From Verrucomicrobiales bacterium (GTDB lineage: Bacteria > Verrucomicrobiota > Verrucomicrobiia > Limisphaerales > F1-80-MAGS106), in NCBI GenBank assembly GCA_947487925.1, contig CANLCA010000154.1, forward strand, positions 1 through 6,795: a stretch of DNA of 6,795 bases, in the 5' to 3' direction. The notes beneath the pieces are model-generated. The model did not search any database. It had not been told where the DNA came from and saw only the letters and a list, made by a program, of their open reading frames with translations. A program made the position numbers and the translations under genes. Below are positions 1-5,546 of the stretch, in pieces. How positions within the stretch are numbered: position 1 is the stretch's first letter; every line of letters starts with the position of its first letter.

Positions 1-2925
1 CAGTGATTCCAGGTAAGCCAGCAGGTCTGCCGCCTCTTGCGCGGTCAACCCTTGCAGCAGCTGCTCGGGCATCAAGGATAATTGCAAGCCCTGGACTTCC
101 TTCACGTCCGTGGCGGCAACCCGAACATCAACCCCGTCGACCGTCCTCACGATCATTTCATCCGGAGATCGTTTTACGAAAAAACCCGTGTAACTTCTGT
201 CATTCCTTGCCTCCACGTTGAAGCCCGCAAAATTTGCATCGATGATCTTGGAGGGTTCGAGGATCTGCTGGAGCAACTGTTCGCGAACATACTTCTTTCC
301 TATCAAAGACAAGTCAGGACCAAAATCTCGACCCTCTCCATTCAGGCGATGGCAGACTTTGCATTGGACACGCCCCTCCGCAGAGAACATCTCGCGACCT
401 CGGAGGGCATCCCCTTTGATCGACAGAATCTCCGAAGGCCGCACATCCACGCCAAGCGTTTGAACCCGTTTGGAATCGGGCAAATACTTCTCAAACAAAT
501 CCTTCACGCGCACGTCGGAAAGTGTTTCAACACGCCTCAAAATGGCACCCGCCACCGCGGTGGACAATTGCCCTCCATCCATCGCTCGCAACAACCGCAA
601 GGCGCCACTCGCATTGGACAGCAATCGAGATGCCGCAAGTTCCCATTCATTGGAGGAGAGACCGAGTGTCTTCACCCGGTCCACGTCCTGTCGAAATGAC
701 AAGGCCACCGAGCCTGGGACGGCCTTGTCCAAGCCGAGAATCCAGTCGTGTATCAAACCCACAGCGCGCGGGTCAACCTCGCTGGATCCAATATGAGGCA
801 TCCGGCCCCGACCCAGTTTGGAAACCCTATAATAAAGCACCGACGCATAAGGGTCCCCCGGCTTCACAATGGCCGCGTCCAAAAGACCGAAATCTCCTTG
901 CATCGGTTTTGCTCCCAGCAAATTAGCCTTATCCAGCTCCATGTCATAAACCAGATAAGCACGAACAGACGCTCCTGCGCCGTCGCGATGGCAATGTGAA
1001 CAGTTCGAATGTAGATAAGACCGCGCCCGGTCGTTCAGACTTACTGAGACATCGAACGGATCCGGGAGCCTCGCGCCTGGGGCGTCCGGCTTCAAGCCAG
1101 GGGGAACCACCGCCAATGCAGCAAGGCGCTGTAACTGATTCGTGCCCTGCTCCAAACGGTTCAATTGACCCATGTTGAACGACAAGACAGTCCCAGACCA
1201 AGGATTGTGACATCGCGAACATTCCGCCCTCCCCGCATATCGCCAACGTTGGGTATGCTTCCGAACCGCCGCATGCGAATCCTCCACGCCAATCTCGATC
1301 TCTTCCCCGCCCCCCGGCACGAGTTCCGCATCGGTTTGTGCCTCGTTCCATTTGTAGGTGTAACCGTTCCATAATCGACCATCATAATGCAGCAGCTGAG
1401 TCTCCACTCTCCGAAGTGTTTCAGGTTTTCCGCGGTTGATCGCCAGTGATAGCGTCTTCAACAACACCGTGTCCTTAGGGTAAACCCAACCCCCTCCCGA
1501 ATTGTTCGTGATCGTTTCAGAGCCCGGCAACGCAACCCATCTCTGCGCGATCGCGTGGTCAGACCAAAGCTCCGAATTAACCGAATAAGCGACCACGCCA
1601 AGGGCTGGTCGTTGAAAGGGTACCGAGTCAAAAATCCCGGTCTCTGAGAGCTTGACCGGAAATGCAGTGGACTGGGCGCGTTGAGTGTTGCGCTCGAGTT
1701 CGTAAATCCCGCCCCCATAGTCTAGCACAAAGAGCTCGCCCGTCGCCTCCTCTGAAAAACAAATGATCTGCAACGTGGTATGAGCGAGCTCCTGATTATC
1801 AAAAGTCCCTCGCCCATTTGGCCGCAAAGCCCAGATCTTGCCGGTTGCAAAATCGCCGTAAACATAGGCCCCCACGAGATCAGGAAATTTTCTTCCCCGG
1901 TAGACAAAGCCCCCTGTAATCGAGGAAGCCTCAGAATGGGGCAGATAAAACGCCGGGGGCAGAATTACCCCAGGCCCAGGCTTTCCGTCCGGCTTTACTG
2001 ATTGAGGCCCCTCCATCACACTCCAACCGTAATTCCCTCCTTTCTGTGTCTTATAAATGAGTTCCCAAAGCTCCCAACCCACATCGCCCACCCACAAATC
2101 CCCGGTCCCCCGGTCAAAACTCATCTTCCAAGGATTGCGAAATCCAAATGCCCAGATCTCCCCTTTGGCGCCAGGGATTTTGACAAAGGGATTATCCGCA
2201 GGCACCGCGTAGTCCCGCCCATTCTCAACGCGATCAACACGGATCCTTAAAATGCAACTGCTGTAATCATCCACTCCCTGCCCTGTGTTCAGTTGATCCG
2301 GGGGCGAAGGTCCTGCGGAATCACCGGTCGATATATAGAGGCACCCATCCGGACCAAATTTCAGGGAGCCCCCGTTGTGGCCTCCTGAGACCCACCTAAA
2401 AATGACCTTCTGCGTGGTAGGATCCAATTTGAATCCGGCACCCTCCGACACTTTGAATCGTGTCACGTGAGACCCGTCCGGCAACCCCGCTTTCCGCGCA
2501 TAACTCACGTAGACAAACCGGTTGTCCGCGTAGCCGGGATCAAAGGCAATGCTGTATGTTTGGTCCAGGTCCGGCCAAAGGGCCTTCAGGTCCAGTGCCA
2601 GTTCAGCAGACCCGCCTTGGTCATCGAAACTAAATATCTTCCCATCCAACTGCACCACGATGTGTCGCAGCCTTCCCGGCTCCGCGGCTAACTCGGTCGG
2701 CTCCTTGAACTGCAGCGAGGGAAAGGCGCGCCTCGTCACATAACGAGCCGGCGGTTCGGGTGAACCAGAAACCTTGGATGTCGTCCAAGGCGCGCGCTTA
2801 GAAGACGTCGCCGCCAAGAGTTGAAAGAGCCCGGGAAGCCCTAGGAGGAAAGCCCCCATCCAACACCATCCCCACGCCGATGTGCATCGGGGCGCTCGAC
2901 CCAAAATCATACCGGAGAGATTCAT
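1..2925 (-). CDS. PQQ-type sugar dehydrogenase fused to three c-type heme modules (3' end outside window)
   Basis: Translating the minus strand from ATG 2925 gives 975 codons with no stop, running off the left edge; an in-frame TAG (2940-2938) lies just upstream. Residues 1-40 look like a Sec signal (Arg-rich start, hydrophobic 23-39, cleavage near LAA-T). Residues about 68-430 match the glucose/sorbosone dehydrogenase beta-propeller: HNGG at 183-186 followed by FGPDG and a LYISTGD strand, GFRNPW at 261-266, GGNYGW at 296-301. From memory, H183 and R263 align with the catalytic His and a PQQ-binding Arg of Acinetobacter soluble glucose dehydrogenase. Residues about 436-740 resemble the HNE_0200/SO2930 family (SELWSD, YTYKWNEAQTDA) with heme sites CSRCH (569-573) and CSHCH (642-646); M709 is a likely axial ligand. 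Residues about 843-975 match the Pirellula/Verrucomicrobium heme-binding domain, with CKVCH (855-859) and M952. The ending LLAYLESL is typical of the domain's C-terminus, so only a few codons are probably missing. Periplasmic oxidation is inferred; the substrate is unknown. Confidence 0.9.
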   Translation of the reverse strand, partial: MNLSGMILGRAPRCTSAWGWCWMGAFLLGLPGLFQLLAATSSKRAPWTTSKVSGSPEPPARYVTRRAFPSLQFKEPTELAAEPGRLRHIVVQLDGKIFSFDDQGGSAELALDLKALWPDLDQTYSIAFDPGYADNRFVYVSYARKAGLPDGSHVTRFKVSEGAGFKLDPTTQKVIFRWVSGGHNGGSLKFGPDGCLYISTGDSAGPSPPDQLNTGQGVDDYSSCILRIRVDRVENGRDYAVPADNPFVKIPGAKGEIWAFGFRNPWKMSFDRGTGDLWVGDVGWELWELIYKTQKGGNYGWSVMEGPQSVKPDGKPGPGVILPPAFYLPHSEASSITGGFVYRGRKFPDLVGAYVYGDFATGKIWALRPNGRGTFDNQELAHTTLQIICFSEEATGELFVLDYGGGIYELERNTQRAQSTAFPVKLSETGIFDSVPFQRPALGVVAYSVNSELWSDHAIAQRWVALPGSETITNNSGGGWVYPKDTVLLKTLSLAINRGKPETLRRVETQLLHYDGRLWNGYTYKWNEAQTDAELVPGGGEEIEIGVEDSHAAVRKHTQRWRYAGRAECSRCHNPWSGTVLSFNMGQLNRLEQGTNQLQRLAALAVVPPGLKPDAPGARLPDPFDVSVSLNDRARSYLHSNCSHCHRDGAGASVRAYLVYDMELDKANLLGAKPMQGDFGLLDAAIVKPGDPYASVLYYRVSKLGRGRMPHIGSSEVDPRAVGLIHDWILGLDKAVPGSVALSFRQDVDRVKTLGLSSNEWELAASRLLSNASGALRLLRAMDGGQLSTAVAGAILRRVETLSDVRVKDLFEKYLPDSKRVQTLGVDVRPSEILSIKGDALRGREMFSAEGRVQCKVCHRLNGEGRDFGPDLSLIGKKYVREQLLQQILEPSKIIDANFAGFNVEARNDRSYTGFFVKRSPDEMIVRTVDGVDVRVAATDVKEVQGLQLSLMPEQLLQGLTAQEAADLLAYLESL

Positions 2926-2996
2926 GGACCCGAGATTCTAAACAACCCAATCCCGGATGGCCAGCAGACCTTTCAAAGCCCCTTCGGACTCCCCAT

Positions 2997-3365
2997 TCAA
3001 CGATCCATTTTCCAGTCGGCAGCAACCATTGCTTTATACCCGCCCGCCAAAGAAAAGACGTTCTGGTAACCCATCTTCTGAGCGGCATCCGCGGAGAGAG
3101 CCGAACGAAATCCGCCCCCACAGTAAAGGATCAACTCCCGATCCCGCTCCGGAAACGTTTTTTCGATGTCACGCTCGAGGATGCCTTTCCCCAAATGAAC
3201 GGCTCCGATCGCGTGCCCCGCCTGCCATTCGCCGTCCTCCCGGACATCGATCAGTACCGCCCTGGGATTGGCCGCCAACCGGACCCGGACCTGCTCGATT
3301 GTGATCTCCTTCACCCTAGATTTGGCGTCATTCACCAGGTTCAAAAATCCGTTTCCATGTTCCAT
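2997..3365 (-). CDS. Single-domain rhodanese-like sulfurtransferase
   Basis: This 122-residue protein is a complete single rhodanese domain. It has the LIDVRE strand (38-43), the EWQAGH/IGAVHLGKG segment (46-61), and the active-site loop CGGGFRS at 82-88, fitting the CxxGxRS pattern with C82 as the persulfide-carrying cysteine. The usual role of the family is sulfane-sulfur transfer through that cysteine; the acceptor here is unknown. There is no signal peptide, so it should be cytoplasmic. The frame stays open upstream to about 3524, but ATG 3365 is chosen because the N-terminus then starts with MEHGNGFLNLVNDAKSRVKE, which resembles starts of related PVC proteins, and upstream residues look non-coding. 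Only a purine stretch (GAAGAAAA) well upstream could serve as a ribosome site. It sits 71 bases upstream of the dehydrogenase on the same strand, so co-transcription is possible, and is divergent from the glutaredoxin gene. Confidence 0.88.
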   Translation of the reverse strand: MEHGNGFLNLVNDAKSRVKEITIEQVRVRLAANPRAVLIDVREDGEWQAGHAIGAVHLGKGILERDIEKTFPERDRELILYCGGGFRSALSADAAQKMGYQNVFSLAGGYKAMVAADWKMDR

Positions 3366-3483
3366 AAAGAGTCTATTGTTTTCTTCAATGCCGTCCCCGC
3401 ACTCGTCTCCAATGTCCCACCTTTGATGCCCAGCGTCTAGTTTGCAGACTTGACCCTTGGTGTCCATCAAGCAACTTACTCCC
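3366..3483. other. Divergent intergenic region, rhodanese / glutaredoxin
   Basis: These 118 bases separate two divergent start codons and must hold, or lie next to, the promoters for both directions. I could not identify a convincing -35/-10 pair on either strand. A short imperfect symmetric element, CTTGA...TCAAG, spans about 3448-3470, but 5-base arms are too weak to call an operator. If the glutaredoxin starts at TTG 3457 or GTG 3460, part of this region is coding. Confidence 0.4.
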
Positions 3484-3738
3484 ATGACGGCACAAACACC
3501 GAAACGAGTCCGGCTCTTCGTCAAACCCTATTGCGGTTGGTGCCATGAGGCTCAAGACTGGCTCGAGGCAAGGGAAATCCCGCACGAGATCATCGACGTC
3601 ACGGCCAGCGCGTCCGCCTGGAATGAGATGAAAACTCTCTCACGACAAACCTCTGCGCCCGTGATCGAAGTGGACGGCGAAGTCCTGGCCGACTTCGGTG
3701 TGGACGAGTTGGAATCGTTCTGGAAACAACTCCCTTAA
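3484..3738 (+). CDS. Glutaredoxin-like thiol-disulfide protein with CGWC active site
   Basis: The 84-residue product has a small thioredoxin-fold layout: first beta strand RVRLFVKPY, active site CGWC at 17-20 at the head of a helix, second strand HEIIDV, the cis-proline segment SAPVIEVDG with P59, and the closing DFGVDEL segment that in glutaredoxins helps hold glutathione. Classical glutaredoxins use CPYC; CGWC is unusual but keeps both cysteines, so dithiol reductase activity is plausible. No signal peptide, hence cytoplasmic. ATG 3484 is preferred over in-frame TTG 3457 and GTG 3460, because the nine extra residues would add nothing to the fold; no start has a visible Shine-Dalgarno sequence. 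Divergent from the rhodanese gene. A NrdH-like or arsenate-reductase-related role is less likely from the motifs, and the partner is unknown. Confidence 0.85.
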   Translation: MTAQTPKRVRLFVKPYCGWCHEAQDWLEAREIPHEIIDVTASASAWNEMKTLSRQTSAPVIEVDGEVLADFGVDELESFWKQLP

Positions 3739-4072
3739 CCGCACCATGAATCCATCAGTTGGCTTGGCTAAGGGGGTTCCGTCGTCTAGAGGCATGAACG
3801 CCAAGGTGGAAAGGATTTCGGTCCGTTCTTTTTCTAGCCACCAAAGGGTGACAGTGAGGACATTTTCTGTAATTCACCTGTTCTTCACGCCTTGGCTCTT
3901 TGGCGGCTTTGCCTTCAACCTTGCCGGGTAGTTTTGGCTCTGATCATGGACTTTGTTGCTCTCCTGAGACAAGTCCCTGGGAAAAAGTGCGTGGTTCGCG
4001 ACAACCCCTAGAACAACAAGCTGTTTCAAATCATGCTTCCGTTTTGCGCGCATCCCATTAGCTTTCTCTCCA
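3739..4072. other. Intergenic region upstream of trpS, no convincing gene
   Basis: These 334 bases hold only short open frames on either strand (for example 3698-3931 plus and 3874-4092 minus) with no recognisable protein features and overlap with flanking genes. The trpS promoter should lie here, but I saw no clear -35/-10 pair. A 6-base inverted repeat CTTGGC (3763-3768) / GCCAAG (3800-3805) has a 31-base loop and no U-run, so it is not a believable terminator for the glutaredoxin gene. No tRNA, T-box or Trp-codon leader peptide was recognised. Confidence 0.5.
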
Positions 4073-5038
4073 ATGCGAATTTTATCGGGCATTCAGCCGT
4101 CGGGCGCGCTCCATCTGGGAAACTTCTTCGGCATGATGAAACCCGCGATCGAACTTCAGGATCGCGGCGAAGCCTATTACTTCATCGCCAACTATCACTC
4201 GATGACGTCCCTGTTCGACCCTGCCCAGCGCCGGGCCAACACGCTGGATGTGGCCCTCGATTTCCTCGCGTGCGGGCTCGATCCTGTCAAATCGATCTTT
4301 TTTAAACAATCCGACGTTCCGGAAGTGACCGAATTGGCCTGGCTACTGACCACTCTGACACCCATGGGGTTGTTGGAACGTTGCCATAGTTTCAAGGACA
4401 AAGTAGCCAAAGGCATTTCCCCAAATCATGGACTCTTCGCCTACCCCGTTCTCATGGCTGCGGATATCCTGATTTATGATTCGAACATCGTCCCGGTGGG
4501 CCGGGATCAGAAACAACACGTGGAAGTCACCCGGGACATCGCCATCAAGTTCAACGAGACCTACGGAACCACTTTCGTCCTCCCGGAACCCCAAATCCGG
4601 GACGATACCGCCGCAGTCCCTGGCACGGATGGTCAAAAAATGAGCAAGAGCTACGGGAACACTATCGAGATCTTCGGAGACGAGAAGGTTATTCGGAAGA
4701 AGATCATGAGCTTAGTGATGGACAGCCGGACACCCGCGGAACCTAAGCCCGACGCCGAGCAAAACCTCGCGGTCAAACTGCTCAAATTAGTAGCCGCTCC
4801 CCAGGTTTTCACCGAGTTTGAAGACCGGCTCCGTGCCGGTGGTTTGGGCTACGGCGATCTCAAAAAGGCTCTTTTTGATCACTATTGGGCTTGTTTTGCC
4901 TCCGCTCGCGCCCGACGAGCCGAGCTCGCAGCCAATAGAGATCACGTGGAATCCATCCTCCTAGAAGGAGCATCCAGAGCTCGAATCCTCGCTCAACGCG
5001 TTCTCAAACGCGCGCGAAGAGCCGCGGGTATCGATTGA
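4073..5038 (+). CDS. trpS: Tryptophan--tRNA ligase (tryptophanyl-tRNA synthetase)
   Basis: Class I aminoacyl-tRNA synthetase that charges tRNA-Trp with tryptophan using ATP, in the cytoplasm. The 321-residue product is close to the usual bacterial TrpS length of about 330. It opens with MRILSGIQPSGALHLGN, holding the HIGH-type ATP signature as HLGN (14-17). The tryptophan pocket and adjoining regions are visible as YPVLMAADIL (124-133, with D131) and VPVGRDQKQHVEVTRDIA (140-157), and the KMSKS loop is exact at 189-193 within TDGQKMSKSYGN. The C-terminal helical region (about 205-321) fits anticodon binding and ends in an Arg/Ala-rich helix. ATG 4073 is the natural start by alignment with family N-termini; no Shine-Dalgarno precedes it (upstream is pyrimidine-rich). 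No frameshift or missing catalytic motif. It appears to be a single-gene transcript. Confidence 0.97.
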   Translation: MRILSGIQPSGALHLGNFFGMMKPAIELQDRGEAYYFIANYHSMTSLFDPAQRRANTLDVALDFLACGLDPVKSIFFKQSDVPEVTELAWLLTTLTPMGLLERCHSFKDKVAKGISPNHGLFAYPVLMAADILIYDSNIVPVGRDQKQHVEVTRDIAIKFNETYGTTFVLPEPQIRDDTAAVPGTDGQKMSKSYGNTIEIFGDEKVIRKKIMSLVMDSRTPAEPKPDAEQNLAVKLLKLVAAPQVFTEFEDRLRAGGLGYGDLKKALFDHYWACFASARARRAELAANRDHVESILLEGASRARILAQRVLKRARRAAGID

Positions 5039-5046
5039 CCTGAAGA

Positions 5047-5098
5047 TCGGCGATGGAAGTGATCAATAGTCCATGACGCCGAATGAATTGCCTCATTC
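5047..5098 (+). terminator. Hairpin pair directly after trpS, possible transcript 3' end
   Basis: Nine bases after the trpS stop, 5047-5057 (TCGGCGATGGA) pairs with 5070-5082 (TCCAT, a 2-base GA bulge, then CGCCGA), an 11-base-pair stem with a 12-base loop. A second weaker hairpin follows, GAATGA (5081-5086) with TCATTC (5093-5098), overlapping the first by two bases, so the two could be alternatives. No U-run follows, so this is not a canonical intrinsic terminator; it could be a Rho-dependent 3' end or a stability element. Confidence 0.35.
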
Positions 5099-5174
5099 CA
5101 CATCCATCCTCTCTCATCTGGGCCTTTGCTAATCTTCGCCAAGTCCGACTGCACTTTTAATGGTAACTTCTTTA

Positions 5175-5202
5175 TTTACAATTTGTTACACGCCAATATA
5201 AA
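5175..5202 (+). promoter_or_regulatory. Candidate sigma70-type promoter (distal)
   Basis: TTTACA at 5175-5180 (five of six to the -35 consensus) and TATAAA at 5197-5202 (five of six to the -10 consensus) are 16 bases apart, within a locally AT-rich stretch. Transcription would begin near 5209, about 340 bases before the next start codon, implying either a long leader or a separate small RNA. Based on consensus match only; promoter consensus in this phylum may differ. Confidence 0.4.
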
Positions 5203-5423
5203 GACCCAACTCTCACGCTTCATTGACCTCCGATTTTGGGAGTGAACTGCTCCAAACTTTCCCTCCAAATCAGCCGACCTGGCACGATGGTAGGAGCTGC
5301 GCACTCACTCAAGCTCACCGTTGACTGGTTGATGCCCCGCCCCCCCGCCTGAATAAGCCAACCAAGCCCCGAGTCAAACTGGCTAGATCTGAGAATCGTT
5401 AATGATGTGGATGAGCTGGGGTT

Positions 5424-5453
5424 TTGATTCAAATGAATAAACTGAACTATGAT
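5424..5453 (+). promoter_or_regulatory. Candidate promoter for the DUF6600-like lipoprotein gene
   Basis: TTGATT at 5424-5429 (four of six) and TATGAT at 5448-5453 (five of six) are separated by 18 bases. The predicted start near 5460 would give a leader of roughly 87 bases. The tandem TGATCCCG repeat begins inside the -10 element. Consensus match only. Confidence 0.4.
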
Positions 5454-5469
5454 CCCGCTTGATCCCGTT
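5450..5469 (+). repeat. Tandem 10-base direct repeat TGATCCCGYT
   Basis: TGATCCCGCT (5450-5459) is followed immediately by TGATCCCGTT (5460-5469), differing at one base. The period is about one helical turn, and the pair covers the end of the -10 element and the predicted transcription start, a place where a repressor would act. Two copies could also be chance. Confidence 0.5.
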
Positions 5470-5524
5470 CCTAATTGATGCGAATGATCTTTGAGTTCAC
5501 TTCGTCAACAACCCAACACTTTAC

Positions 5525-5538
5525 GAGGAAATTTCCTC
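5525..5538. repeat. Perfect 14-base palindrome just before the lipoprotein start
   Basis: GAGGAAATTTCCTC is identical to its reverse complement and ends eight bases before ATG 5547. Its left arm GAGGAA resembles a Shine-Dalgarno core but lies 16 bases from the ATG, farther than usual. It could be a protein-binding dyad in DNA; as RNA it would need a very tight loop, so a stable hairpin is unlikely. Confidence 0.6.
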
Positions 5539-5546
5539 ATACCGGC

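Larger units (their letters stand above)
5099..5546. other. Non-coding region between trpS and the lipoprotein gene
   Basis: About 450 bases without a recognisable gene. A 70-codon minus-strand frame (5432-5220) exists, but the protein is low-complexity and unrecognised, so I do not call it. The region contains an AT-rich promoter-like stretch near 5175-5202, a run of seven C near 5340, a second promoter-like pair at 5424-5453, a tandem decamer and a 14-base palindrome, listed separately. A long leader or small RNA starting near 5209 is possible. Confidence 0.5.

Noticed and set aside
82..699. 205-codon plus-strand open frame
   Set aside because: It is antisense to the heme-binding and cytochrome end of the dehydrogenase, whose minus frame carries clear family motifs; the plus-strand protein resembles nothing.
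2935..2940. TAGAAT as a -10 element for the dehydrogenase, giving a nearly leaderless mRNA
   Set aside because: The accompanying -35 candidate is weak, and the hexamer includes the in-frame TAG, so the match is probably chance.
2880..3440. 186-codon plus-strand open frame
   Set aside because: It lies opposite the rhodanese gene and the dehydrogenase start, both supported by motifs; its protein looks like a shadow translation.
3845..3860. AGGGTGACAGTGAGG resembling part of a T-box motif upstream of trpS
   Set aside because: The match to the T-box core is poor, no specifier stem or terminator was found, and T-boxes are mostly a Gram-positive feature.
5338..5350. C-rich run as a frameshift or slippage site
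   Set aside because: No supported coding frame crosses it.
5220..5432. 70-codon minus-strand open frame in the intergenic region
   Set aside because: Low-complexity Ser-rich start, no recognisable domain and no ribosome site; could only be rescued by conservation in other genomes.
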